Below, one piece after another: positions 1-7,935 of a stretch of 64,000 nt of DNA; the first letter of the stretch is position 1, and each line of letters begins with the position of its first letter. The stretch comes from Suilimivivens sp963638365. Its GTDB lineage: Bacteria; Bacillota; Clostridia; Lachnospirales; Lachnospiraceae. The notes under the pieces were generated by a model. That model was not told the DNA's origin, searched no databases, and saw nothing but the letters and a program-made list of their open reading frames with translations. The stretch lies in NCBI GenBank assembly GCA_963638365.1, contig CAVHRK010000072.1, forward strand, positions 71,819-135,818, in the 5' to 3' direction. Made by a program: the position numbers and the translations under genes.

Positions 1-614
1 GATACATCATCGGTAGATACATACTTCGGAGAAAGTGCTGCAATCTGCATTGCAACGTTGGTCATTGCTTCCTTAACTGCATCGTTTACAACGTCGGTTT
101 CAGCTTCTACGATAACACCGATACGTCCACCGCCATGTGTATAGGAAACCACACATCCGTTGTCAGCAACAACCTTCTCAAATCTTCTGATGTTGAGGTT
201 CTCACCGATCTTAGCGATCTGTGCAACTAATGCTTCCTTAACGGTAATGGAATTATCCTGATTCCACTTTTCAGCCATGAATGCATCCATGTCTGCTGCG
301 GAAGATTCTACTGCCTGATCTGCAACTGCTGCAACAAAGCTCTGGAATACTTCGTTCTTAGCAACGAAGTCTGTTTCGGAGTTTACTTCTACAACTGCTG
401 CTGTCTTGTCATCCTTAAGTACAACCTTGCAAAGACCTTCTGCTGCAATTCTTCCGGCCTTCTTCTCAGCCTTAGCCTGACCATTCTTACGAAGATATTC
501 TACTGCTGCATCCATATCTCCATCGGTTTCGCCAAGTGCCTTCTTACAATCCATCATACCTGCTCCGGTAAGTTCTCTTAAGTCCTTAACCATTGCTGCT
601 GTAATATTTGCCAT
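1..614 (-). CDS. tsf: Elongation factor Ts, C-terminus cut by window edge
   Basis: EF-Ts recycles EF-Tu by exchanging GDP for GTP in the cytoplasm. The protein begins MANITAAMVKDLRELTGAGM, the N-terminal UBA-like domain that contacts EF-Tu. The EF-Ts signature TDFVAKNE follows in the core domain at about residue 80. About 204 codons are visible and no stop codon is reached, so the C-terminal part lies outside the window. It starts 31 bases after the rpsB stop, and the rpsB-tsf pair is the usual bacterial arrangement. It is probably co-transcribed from the rpsB promoter. Identification is secure; only the end is missing. Confidence 0.95.
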   Translation of the reverse strand, partial: MANITAAMVKDLRELTGAGMMDCKKALGETDGDMDAAVEYLRKNGQAKAEKKAGRIAAEGLCKVVLKDDKTAAVVEVNSETDFVAKNEVFQSFVAAVADQAVESSAADMDAFMAEKWNQDNSITVKEALVAQIAKIGENLNIRRFEKVVADNGCVVSYTHGGGRIGVIVEAETDVVNDAVKEAMTNVAMQIAALSPKYVSTDDV

Positions 615-645
615 GTGTATATACCTGTCCTTTCCCTGAAATAAA

Positions 646-1413
646 TTATTCAGCGTCTGCTGCTACTTCTTCTACATCGGTAGCTTCTACTTCTGCATCA
701 GCGTTTGCATCTGCTGCGGTAAGAGATTCCTCACCCTGGTTTGCTTCGATAACTGCATCAGCCATCTTGGAAACGATCAGCTTAACGGCTCTGATTGCAT
801 CATCATTACCAGGAATGATGTAATCCAGTTCTTCCGGATCACAGTTGGTATCGCCGATACCGATTAAGGTAATTCCAAGGGAATGAGCTTCCTGTACACA
901 GATTCTTTCCTTCTTAGGATCTACTACGAAGATTGCATCCGGAATTCTGGTCATGTTCTTGATACCACCAAGGTTCTTCTCAAGCTTTTCCCATTCCTTC
1001 TTTAATGCAATAACTTCCTTCTTGGGAAGAACATCAAAGGTTCCATCCTCGGACATGGTTTCAATTGCTCTTAATCTCTCGATTCTGCTCTGGATGGTCT
1101 TGAAGTTGGTAAGCATACCACCTAACCATCTCTCATTTACATAGTACATTCCGCAACGCTCAGCTTCTGTCTTAACAGCATCCTGTGCCTGCTTCTTGGT
1201 ACCAACGAAAAGAATGGTTCCGCCCTGTGCAGCAATTTCAAATACTGCTCTGTAAGCTTCATCTACCTTACCTACAGACTTCTGTAAGTCGATGATGTGA
1301 ATACCATTTCTTTCGGTGAAGATGTAAGGAGCCATCTTAGGGTTCCATCTTCTTGTCTGATGTCCGAAATGAACACCTGCTTCGAGTAACTGCTTCATTG
1401 AAATAACGCTCAT
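646..1413 (-). CDS. rpsB: 30S ribosomal protein S2
   Basis: S2 binds the 30S subunit near S1 and the 3' end of 16S rRNA. The protein begins MSVISMKQLLEAGVHFGHQT and contains the family motifs GVHFGHQTRRWNPKM, FVGTKKQAQ and NERWLGGMLTNF. It is 255 aa, the normal length plus an acidic C-terminal tail rich in Ala, Glu and Asp. The start at 1413 is preferred over the 29-codon longer frame because a GGAGGTAAG ribosome binding site lies just upstream (about 1419-1427) and the shorter start matches the family N-terminus. It is the first gene of the rpsB-tsf unit. Confidence 0.96.
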   Translation of the reverse strand: MSVISMKQLLEAGVHFGHQTRRWNPKMAPYIFTERNGIHIIDLQKSVGKVDEAYRAVFEIAAQGGTILFVGTKKQAQDAVKTEAERCGMYYVNERWLGGMLTNFKTIQSRIERLRAIETMSEDGTFDVLPKKEVIALKKEWEKLEKNLGGIKNMTRIPDAIFVVDPKKERICVQEAHSLGITLIGIGDTNCDPEELDYIIPGNDDAIRAVKLIVSKMADAVIEANQGEESLTAADANADAEVEATDVEEVAADAE

Positions 1414-1550
1414 GTTTCTTACCTCCATTTGGTTAGACTTCCGTATATTTTCATACTCTCGTACGCTGCAAACCTCCGAGCATGAGGCACCATTCAGCAA
1501 AAATATACGTGATTAATAGTTTCTGCTGCGAAGCTTCTCGCAATCGCAAC
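1414..1550 (-). promoter_or_regulatory. rpsB 5' untranslated leader
   Basis: About 135 bases lie between the predicted rpsB transcription start and its ATG. The segment contains a GAAGCTTC palindrome inside a GCGA...TCGC inverted repeat. Leaders of rpsB act as S2 autoregulatory sites in several bacteria. I see the structure potential but cannot match it to a defined S2 leader motif, so the regulatory role is an inference. Confidence 0.35.
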
Positions 1551-1556
1551 GCTGAT

Positions 1557-1585
1557 ATTTTAGCATATTCTATATCAGATTGCAA
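1557..1585 (-). promoter_or_regulatory. Sigma-A promoter of rpsB-tsf
   Basis: On the minus strand the -35 box is TTGCAA (1580-1585) and the -10 box is TAAAAT (1557-1562), separated by exactly 17 bases. It sits about 40 bases after the fla/che terminator, so ribosomal protein expression is insulated from the flagellar operon. Confidence 0.8.
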
Positions 1586-1624
1586 GCCTAATTTCCCCAT
1601 AAATAAGGGATTTCCTATTAAGTC

Positions 1625-1655
1625 AAAAAGCTGCCGCGCCTACTGGCACAACAGC
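1625..1655 (-). terminator. Intrinsic terminator of the fla/che operon
   Basis: The minus strand forms an 11-bp stem (1645-1655 with 1630-1640, including three G-U pairs) with a 4-base loop, followed by five U residues (1625-1629). The stop codon of the MltG-like gene lies at the stem/loop junction, so the last codons of the operon encode one arm of the terminator. Confidence 0.8.
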
Positions 1656-2290
1656 TTTGCAATTTCTTCCCTGGTGGATCCCATCGGGATTTTATGGACT
1701 CCTGCGCGGAGCTTCGTATGATATCCATTGTCACAAAGATAGGCGTCATATTCTGCCGCATCATCAATGAGACCGGACTGTTCTAACTTACTGCTGATGG
1801 CATAAGAGCCTTCGCCTGGATTTATCGTAATGTCCACAATTTCCTTTGTTTCTGCTGCTGTCCCGGTGCCAGCTTCCGGCGCTGCACTTGCCTCCGGTAA
1901 TGCACTGACTTCCGGTATTGCACTGGCTGTTGGTTCAGCCCCCGGTGTCGGTTCTGCCGCATCCACAGCCGGTTCTGCACTTGTTTCCGGTTCCGCACTG
2001 GCACTCATGGTCGGTTCACTACTTACTTCCGGTTCTGCATCTGCTTTATCCGCTGTATCATCCTTAAGTTCCGGATCAGCATCGGTTTCCGCCTCCTGCA
2101 TCTCTTGCTCCTGCTGCGTAGCCGCTTCTGCTACAGTAACAGGTTCCTCCACCATACCAAGTGCTCTTGCCCGTTCTTTAATTTCTTCATTACTCAATGT
2201 TTCTTTCCGACTGCCAAGTCCGATTCCGAGAATCAGGGAAGTGACAATAATGCCGACTCCCAGTCCTCTTAAATAATATTTCAAGTTCAT
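1640..2290 (-). CDS. Membrane-anchored protein with YceG/MltG N-terminal-like domain
   Basis: The 216-aa protein has a short N-terminus, one membrane segment (residues about 9-27) and a charged stretch. A low-complexity region of repeated Glu-Pro/Ala/Ser/Thr blocks (about 70-135) follows. The C-terminal domain (about 145-216) resembles the LysM-like subdomain of YceG/MltG endolytic transglycosylases, with a GEGSYAISSKLEQSGLI stretch and a final GSTREEIAKLL. The catalytic transglycosylase part of MltG is absent. It is therefore more likely a peptidoglycan-binding or regulatory protein than an enzyme. It is the last gene of the fla/che operon, 9 bases after the SwrB-like gene. Its exact function is unknown. 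Confidence 0.65.
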   Translation of the reverse strand: MNLKYYLRGLGVGIIVTSLILGIGLGSRKETLSNEEIKERARALGMVEEPVTVAEAATQQEQEMQEAETDADPELKDDTADKADAEPEVSSEPTMSASAEPETSAEPAVDAAEPTPGAEPTASAIPEVSALPEASAAPEAGTGTAAETKEIVDITINPGEGSYAISSKLEQSGLIDDAAEYDAYLCDNGYHTKLRAGVHKIPMGSTREEIAKLLCQ

Positions 2291-2299
2291 GGTGCTCTG

Positions 2300-3238
2300 T
2301 TACATCCCTTCAAACAAATCAATTACGAGCTTTACTTCTCCAATACCCAGTCCTAACTCCTTGGCAATTGCCATATTGGATTTTCCTGCTTTATGAAGCT
2401 CAAGGATCTTTTCATTACTGTTTCTGGCACCGCTCTTTCCCGCCTTATCTAAAGAAACAGCAACATCAGGCACTTCAGCCTCTGTCTTAGGCTTTGTGGT
2501 ACGTTTCCTGGCTGCGGGCTTCGCTGCTGCCTTTTCCGTTGTTTTCTCCGCCATGCCTTTTCCCGCGGTCTCCTGCTCCTTCGAGGTGCTCTCCCGGTCT
2601 GTTTCCAGTACCGCCTGCGTTCTTGCTTTCGCTGTTGCTGCACTCTTCTTTGGTGTTTTCGGGGGTTCTGCCACTGTAACCTTTTCCGGTGCAAAAGCCC
2701 CGGACGCCCCAAACAGCTCAAACTCCGGCTGCTGCGGTACTTCCTGCTGCGCGGTCTGCACTTCCACAGATACCGGTTCCGGAGATACTTCCTGGGTAGT
2801 TAGTTCTCTAACATTGATTTCTGCATCCTTCACCGTCTGACGGACTTCCCTGGCGGTCTTCTCTACCTCAGTCACGGTATTTTTCAGATTCTCATGCTTG
2901 TCATTCAGCATATCATATAAAAATACCACTTCCTGATGATTCTTATTAATCTCACTAAGCACCGTATCCGAATACTCATTGACAGCCATCATCTTTTCAT
3001 TGGTCAGACGATCCATGCTGCGTTCCGTCTTCTCCATGGCATACGTAATGGTTTCATCCACAATATCCGTAATCTTCCCCTGTGCTTCCTCTACCTCTTT
3101 TTCTACAAGGTCATGAATTTTCTTTTCATCAATAACCGCCTCTTCTTTTCCGGAACGGTTTTTCCTTTCCGGAATCAGAAAGCTGCCGATAAAAATCACG
3201 ATTCCCATGATAAGTAATATAATTTCCAATACTGACAT
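2300..3238 (-). CDS. SwrB-like DUF6115 membrane protein
   Basis: The 312-aa protein has one N-terminal membrane segment (residues about 3-22) and a long charged coiled coil (about 30-145). A Lys/Ala/Glu-rich linker (about 150-265) follows. The C-terminal helix-turn-helix-like segment contains KAGKSNMAIAKELGLGIGEV, typical of DUF6115. In Bacillus subtilis the gene in this position, between sigD and rpsB, is swrB (ylxL). SwrB is an anchored coiled-coil protein that promotes activation of the flagellar export apparatus. Position and architecture support a SwrB-like role, but sequence identity cannot be judged here. It starts at 3238 behind a GTGAGGAAAAG binding site. Confidence 0.65.
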   Translation of the reverse strand: MSVLEIILLIMGIVIFIGSFLIPERKNRSGKEEAVIDEKKIHDLVEKEVEEAQGKITDIVDETITYAMEKTERSMDRLTNEKMMAVNEYSDTVLSEINKNHQEVVFLYDMLNDKHENLKNTVTEVEKTAREVRQTVKDAEINVRELTTQEVSPEPVSVEVQTAQQEVPQQPEFELFGASGAFAPEKVTVAEPPKTPKKSAATAKARTQAVLETDRESTSKEQETAGKGMAEKTTEKAAAKPAARKRTTKPKTEAEVPDVAVSLDKAGKSGARNSNEKILELHKAGKSNMAIAKELGLGIGEVKLVIDLFEGM

Positions 3239-3256
3239 TTCTTTTCCTCACAGCCA

Positions 3257-3574
3257 CTATACCCGAATGTCAAAGCTGCCCTGTCCTTTCACAAAAACTT
3301 TGCCGTCTTTCTCCTCATCAGGATGTTTCCGGTGTTGTCCTCCGTCCCCGGCATAGGTTCCGTTTCCCTGCTCCTTGGCATCAAATTTTTTCTGCCGGTT
3401 TTCGGCCTGATCACTTTTGTTTACCTGATGCATCCTGTTCTCGACCTTCTGTTGTGTCTGACTTTGAAAGTTCGACTGGTCAATCATTCCCTTGTGATCT
3501 TCATTCTGTTTAATATTGGTAAAATCCTGGGCACGTGTTACCTGTCCCTGGAGTTCCACACGACTGATCGTCAT
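3257..3574 (-). CDS. Small hydrophilic protein of the flagellar operon, function unknown
   Basis: This 105-aa protein is rich in Gln, Asn, Asp and Lys, with no membrane segment, signal peptide or cysteine. The N-terminus MTISRVELQGQVTRAQDF is followed by a Gln-rich stretch and a Lys/Glu-rich tail ending KVFVKGQGSFDIRV. The start at 3574 (ATG) is preferred over an in-frame GTG nine bases upstream, because that GTG lies inside the GAGGTG ribosome binding site. It lies between fapA and the SwrB-like gene, so a minor flagellar or export role is possible. I do not recognise the family. Confidence 0.65.
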   Translation of the reverse strand: MTISRVELQGQVTRAQDFTNIKQNEDHKGMIDQSNFQSQTQQKVENRMHQVNKSDQAENRQKKFDAKEQGNGTYAGDGGQHRKHPDEEKDGKVFVKGQGSFDIRV

Positions 3575-3605
3575 TCCTGTCACCTCGATAATTCAAATCC
3601 CTTTC

Positions 3606-5207
3606 CTATAAAGCAGTCATCTTCACATCCCCCTGCTGCTTCACGAACTTGCAGAACTTCATGGGGTTCTTTACGACCATGGAAACATCTCCGATACAGA
3701 TCTTTGTTCCAGCAAAAACTTCACCGCTCACTTCCACCTTTGCATTGGAGCTTTCATCCAGAATCACCTGAAGACTCTCTATCTCCTGAATACAGCTCTC
3801 CATTTCCTGTTTTCTGCGGTTTTCCTCCTGCAGCATTTCCTGGAAATATTTCATCTGATCCGGCTTTAATTTCACGCCCTGCTGGAGTTTCTGCACATTC
3901 GCGGTCAACACCGGATGACTGATTTCAATTGCTTTTTTATGCTCAACCACCAATTTCTGTAATTCCTGTATTCTCAATTTCACAGACGGATCCGCGCCAA
4001 CCTCTACAATGGTATCTGCGCCCATCGGGGAGCCTAACGTTTTCACACGGATTGCATTGGTCGCACTCACTCTTCCTCCGGTAATAAATCCCCTGCGTCC
4101 TGTAACATTGATTTCTGTGCCTGCCAGAACCCGGCTGTGCAGAATGGATTCTGTCGAAACATATCCCTTTGCACTTACGGTTGCATTCTCTATGAACTCG
4201 GCTACCACGTTGCCATTCGCAGCAAGTGTACCTCTTCCCATGCCATTCATGCCACGGGCAATGATAATATCTCCACCAGCCTCAACGACCGCACCTTCCA
4301 CAACACCACGGACCTCTACGTTACCTTTGGCTTTGACAGAAAAGTTGGTTAAAACATTTCCGTTTACCTGGACACTGCCTTCATATTCAATATCTCCGGT
4401 AGAAGTATCGACATTTTCCACTTCCAGGACATCGGAAACAAATACCTTGTTTTCTACCAGTGTGACATGTCCATCCACATCAGAAGTAATCTGCAGCCGG
4501 TCCGGGGACAATGTAATATTACGTCCGAATTCCAGACGTTTGCGCTTTACTTCTCTTGGTTTGATGATCTCTCCGTAAATGGTTGTGCCGTTATCTCCCG
4601 GATCTTCCGGATAAAGTCTGGCAAGTACCTCACCCTTCTTACAATGGCAGATCGTATTCAGATGAAAGAAATCCACGCTTCCATCCTCACTTAAGGTCGG
4701 CTTGGCATGGAGATCGGTATTAAAGAAATACTTAATCTCCGCATCGGAACCGTTTCTTGCAGGAATTCCCGTTGCAACAATGAAATCCGTACAATATGCA
4801 GGATTCGCAAAGAACGCAGCGATTTCCTTTTCCTTAATTCCGAATGCAATTCCTTTTACCTTTAAATCCACAAGCAACTCCTGTGCCGTCATACGCTCCC
4901 CCTTCATGGAAGGCGGATAGAGCCGGACACTCGCTGTCATTTTGTCCTGTGCGACAGTAAGGCTGTAGCTCTCACGGATTTCCGGAATTAAATCCTTATT
5001 TACCAAAAACAGGAATTCATTCTTTGCAGCAGCCGCCGCATCCTGAATTCCTTTTGCCAAAAGTCCGGCATCATACAAAACGCCATGCCCGGACAGATAA
5101 TCTGCAATTTCCTTTGCAGTCACTTCGCTTCCGCCCTCTTCAGGCTTAACGAGTTTAATAACTGTACCACTCCCTGTACACCCAATCTGAAAAAACCCGT
5201 TTCTCAC
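3606..5207 (-). CDS. fapA: FapA family (DUF342) protein
   Basis: This 533-aa DUF342 protein has an N-terminal FapA domain (to about residue 215). A right-handed beta-helix follows, built of repeated Gly-Val-Val/Gly-Asn-Val turns (about 235-400, for example VEVRGVVEGAVVEAGGDIII). A coiled coil of Lys/Gln/Glu (about 405-470) and a short beta end complete it. Beta-helical DUF342 proteins resemble bactofilin or polymer-forming folds, and FapA has been linked to polar flagellar assembly in Vibrio. The start is GTG at 5207, overlapping the sigD stop (GTGA), with a GGGGG stretch upstream. The exact role in Firmicutes is unclear. Confidence 0.85.
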   Translation of the reverse strand: MRNGFFQIGCTGSGTVIKLVKPEEGGSEVTAKEIADYLSGHGVLYDAGLLAKGIQDAAAAAKNEFLFLVNKDLIPEIRESYSLTVAQDKMTASVRLYPPSMKGERMTAQELLVDLKVKGIAFGIKEKEIAAFFANPAYCTDFIVATGIPARNGSDAEIKYFFNTDLHAKPTLSEDGSVDFFHLNTICHCKKGEVLARLYPEDPGDNGTTIYGEIIKPREVKRKRLEFGRNITLSPDRLQITSDVDGHVTLVENKVFVSDVLEVENVDTSTGDIEYEGSVQVNGNVLTNFSVKAKGNVEVRGVVEGAVVEAGGDIIIARGMNGMGRGTLAANGNVVAEFIENATVSAKGYVSTESILHSRVLAGTEINVTGRRGFITGGRVSATNAIRVKTLGSPMGADTIVEVGADPSVKLRIQELQKLVVEHKKAIEISHPVLTANVQKLQQGVKLKPDQMKYFQEMLQEENRRKQEMESCIQEIESLQVILDESSNAKVEVSGEVFAGTKICIGDVSMVVKNPMKFCKFVKQQGDVKMTAL

Positions 5208-5968
5208 GCTTTAAATACCCCCATATAACTTCCCATTTTCGCTTTCATCTTCTGCAATGCACGCGTATGTAACTGGGAAACTCTGGACTCAGAAACTTCC
5301 AGAACATTACTGATTTCTTTAAGTGTCAGATCTTCATAATAATACAAAAGTATAACCTTTTTCTCTTTTTCTGTCAGCAATTCCAGCGCCTGCCCCAAGA
5401 CCTCCTTGAGTTCGCTCTTTTCAATCACTTCCTCCGGTTCCTCAAACCGGTTCTGCTTATGCTGCTCTGCCGGAATTTCACTTCCGGACTCCATGAATTC
5501 ATTTAAAGAGACAACTCCTGTAATCTTCATCTGTGACTGCCAGTCTGCAAAATCCTCTGTACTGATTTCCAGTTTCTGTGCAATCTCCTCATCTGTAGCA
5601 GTTCTTCCGGTTACCGTTTCGATTTCCTTCATTGCCGCTTCAATCTTCTTTTGTTTCTGCCGGATCGTTCTCGGGATCCAGTCCATCTTGCGGATCTGAT
5701 CCAGAATAGAGCCACGGATCCGAAGGCTTGCATAGGTTTCAAACTTTACTTCCTTCATGCTGTCAAACTTATCAATGGCATCAATCAGACCGAAAATACC
5801 ATAACTTACCAGATCATCATACTCAACATTATAGCCAAGATACATACTTAAGCGGCCTGCAACCAGCTTTACAAGAGGTGCATACTCAAGAATCAGTTGT
5901 TCTCTGACTTCCGACGATTTTGTTGTTGCATATTCGCTCCAAAGCTTATCCTTATATGCTTCGTCCAT
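5204..5968 (-). CDS. sigD: Flagellar sigma factor SigD (FliA/WhiG family)
   Basis: Sigma-28 type factor directing RNA polymerase to late flagellar, chemotaxis and autolysin genes. The 254-aa protein has region 2 with YDDLVSYGIFGLIDAIDKFD and FETYASLRIRGSILDQIR (about residues 50-95), a region 3 segment, and a C-terminal region 4 with EKEKKVILLYYYEDLTLKEI and SESRVSQLHTRAL (about 195-245). It starts at ATG 5968, because the upstream in-frame TTG lies within the GGAGGAGG binding site. It is the 36th gene of the fla/che operon, so SigD builds up only after the long transcript is finished. A matching promoter motif is seen at pilA. Confidence 0.95.
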   Translation of the reverse strand: MDEAYKDKLWSEYATTKSSEVREQLILEYAPLVKLVAGRLSMYLGYNVEYDDLVSYGIFGLIDAIDKFDSMKEVKFETYASLRIRGSILDQIRKMDWIPRTIRQKQKKIEAAMKEIETVTGRTATDEEIAQKLEISTEDFADWQSQMKITGVVSLNEFMESGSEIPAEQHKQNRFEEPEEVIEKSELKEVLGQALELLTEKEKKVILLYYYEDLTLKEISNVLEVSESRVSQLHTRALQKMKAKMGSYMGVFKA

Positions 5969-5991
5969 AGCCTCCTCCAATGCATTTTATT

Positions 5992-6300
5992 TTATTCTGT
6001 ATCCTGTTTGGAATCAGAATTTGTTTCTTCCTTTTCCACTGTGCCGTCTTCTTCCACAGCTTCCTTCTCAATCACTTCTCCCTCTTGTGCTTTTCTGGCA
6101 GCTTCTTCCTCTTCCTGTTTCTGTATAAACTGGTTGACTTTTTTCTGGATAAAGGCTCCTGTCAGATAAAAGAACAGCATCACCAGTATAAGAATCAGTA
6201 AAAGCTGCTTTTTCTCATAATGATAATAAAACATCATCGTGCTGGCTATCAGTCCGGAAAGCAGCATAAGAAAGGGAGCCAGAAGTTTTAATTTTCTCAT
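5992..6300 (-). CDS. Small two-helix membrane protein of the flagellar operon
   Basis: The 102-aa protein has two predicted membrane helices (about residues 7-25 and 33-50) joined by a short charged turn. A Lys/Gln/Glu-rich cytoplasmic tail follows, strongly acidic at its end. Its ATG overlaps the cheD stop codon (ATGA), so it is probably translationally coupled to cheD. sigD follows 23 bases later. I do not recognise the family, and the name or function cannot be given from sequence. Confidence 0.7.
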   Translation of the reverse strand: MRKLKLLAPFLMLLSGLIASTMMFYYHYEKKQLLLILILVMLFFYLTGAFIQKKVNQFIQKQEEEEAARKAQEGEVIEKEAVEEDGTVEKEETNSDSKQDTE

Positions 6301-6785
6301 ATATTCTTCTCCGGTTTGCCTACTGCCCGAATGGTGAATACACCTGTTGCCGGATAAAAAATTACAGTTCGTCCATATGTATCCCCTGTATCTTCGGCAA
6401 GAAGCGGTATCTTCATCTTTTCAAGAGTCTTTTTACTGGCAATTACATTTCTTTCGCCCACACGGATCATATCACTTTTGGCATTTCCATAGGCAAACAT
6501 CTGCGCGCCGCCTGCGATCTTGGCAACCATACGGCTCCGTACGGCTCCCTGCTTCACCATTTCTTCTACCATATCGGCAATTCCGGTATCTGCAAACTTG
6601 AATCTGTTGTCATTGTTCCGAATCTCCGTACTGTCCGGAAGCATGATATGGGCAAGTCCTCCAATGCCTGTCCCCGGATCACGGATTGCGATTCCCACAC
6701 AGGAGCCCAGCCCCAGTGTGGTTACCCCGTCCTGACCGGAACAGACCTTCCAGTCAGCCATACCAACCTTAATTATTTCACTCAT
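6297..6785 (-). CDS. cheD: Chemoreceptor glutamine deamidase CheD
   Basis: CheD deamidates glutamines of chemoreceptors and, with CheC, tunes receptor activity in Bacillus-type chemotaxis. The 162-aa protein has the catalytic Cys29 in GLGSCVGIAIRDP and His46 in GGLAHIMLPDS, matching the Cys/His pair known for the family, and a conserved Thr in NVIASKKTL. The start at 6785 gives MSEIIKVGMADWKV. It lies one base after the cheC stop and is preferred over an extension reaching back into cheC. cheC and cheD are adjacent and probably translationally coupled. Confidence 0.93.
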   Translation of the reverse strand: MSEIIKVGMADWKVCSGQDGVTTLGLGSCVGIAIRDPGTGIGGLAHIMLPDSTEIRNNDNRFKFADTGIADMVEEMVKQGAVRSRMVAKIAGGAQMFAYGNAKSDMIRVGERNVIASKKTLEKMKIPLLAEDTGDTYGRTVIFYPATGVFTIRAVGKPEKNI

Positions 6786-6786
6786 T

Positions 6787-7422
6787 TTACACAACTCCCA
6801 ATGCAGAAAGAATTCTATCATATGATTCCACATCCGGAATCAGTATAAAATAACCATCCAGTTCAATATCATCTGAAAACTGTGTCTGAATCAGCAGAAT
6901 ATTATCTCCCATTACCCCGAATTCTGCTGCCGGAACACTCATTATGGCTCCCGCCATATCAATCCCAAGCTGTGGTACCGAAGGAAAGATTTTCATATTG
7001 GTCAATGAAGATAATGCATTCAGATAAGCACCTGTAATAATATTTCCTACTTCCTTCATTGCAGAACATTCCATCTCACCAAAATGACATTCTTCAATCG
7101 GCTTCTCCGGGACTCCCAGCATTCCGCTCATCAGTTTGTTCACAAGATGCAGTGCCGATTCCTCCGAAAGAACGAACATCATGCTTCCTTCCACATCACC
7201 TTCTACCTGAAGATAAATGCTCACCAGAATCGCTTCTTCACCACCAAGCAGCGCACCAAGTTCATTAAAGTTCAGAAGACGCACCTGCGGAACCTTCATA
7301 TCTACCTTACAGTTAATCAGCTGTGCCAGTGCAGTTGTTGCATTTCCGGCACCAATATTACCTATTTCCTTTAACACATCATAATACTGTTGTGTTATTT
7401 GCTCCATACTAAGGTCCTTCAT
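6787..7422 (-). CDS. cheC: CheY-P phosphatase CheC
   Basis: CheC dephosphorylates CheY-P and binds CheD. The 211-aa protein has both phosphatase half-sites. The first is near residues 19-22 (KEIGNIGAGNATTAL, with Glu and Asn) and the second is in MKEVGNIITGAYLNAL (again Glu and Asn). Having both sites intact fits a true CheC rather than a single-site CheX. The start at 7422 follows an AGGAGGG binding site at 3-base spacing. It lies between cheW and cheD, in Bacillus order. Confidence 0.93.
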   Translation of the reverse strand: MKDLSMEQITQQYYDVLKEIGNIGAGNATTALAQLINCKVDMKVPQVRLLNFNELGALLGGEEAILVSIYLQVEGDVEGSMMFVLSEESALHLVNKLMSGMLGVPEKPIEECHFGEMECSAMKEVGNIITGAYLNALSSLTNMKIFPSVPQLGIDMAGAIMSVPAAEFGVMGDNILLIQTQFSDDIELDGYFILIPDVESYDRILSALGVV

Positions 7423-7449
7423 GGTCCCTCCTATTATGTCTCATTTTGT

Positions 7450-7917
7450 TTATCGTTCTGCTGCAACCACATTCATATCAAGCAAAGATATCAGATCATT
7501 CTCATACTTGCCGATACCGAAAACAAAGTTCGTTTTATCATCATTGGCATCATAAGTAACTTTGTCAATCTGATCCGGAGACAGTGTGACAACCTCTCGT
7601 ACTTCATCCACAATAAAGCCAATCGTTCCATGCTGCTCCAGTTTTAAAATAATAATTCTGGATGCTTTCGTTGCCTCCTGCTCGGGAAGTCCCATCTTCA
7701 GGCGGAGATTCATAACCGGAATCACCTCACCCCGAAGATTGATCACGCCCTTCAGATAAGCTGCCACCTTGGGAACTCTGGTAATATGCTGCATTCTTAC
7801 GATATTGTCCACATATTTGATATCAATTCCGTACTGCTCAGCTCCCAGCTTGATTACAATATACTGGATGCTGTCGCCTTCTGTTTTTACTTCATTGTTT
7901 ACTCTTAATTCGTCCAT
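7450..7917 (-). CDS. cheW: Chemotaxis coupling protein CheW
   Basis: CheW couples CheA to chemoreceptors in the membrane-associated arrays. The 155-aa protein is one SH3-like CheW domain: QYIVIKLGAEQYGIDIKYVD at residues about 18-37, then RVPKVAAYLKGVINLRGEVI and FIVDEVREVVTL. A strong GGGGGGAG binding site precedes the ATG at 7917. It lies 18 bases downstream of cheA. Confidence 0.95.
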   Translation of the reverse strand: MDELRVNNEVKTEGDSIQYIVIKLGAEQYGIDIKYVDNIVRMQHITRVPKVAAYLKGVINLRGEVIPVMNLRLKMGLPEQEATKASRIIILKLEQHGTIGFIVDEVREVVTLSPDQIDKVTYDANDDKTNFVFGIGKYENDLISLLDMNVVAAER

Positions 7918-7935
7918 GATTCTCTCCCCCCATTC

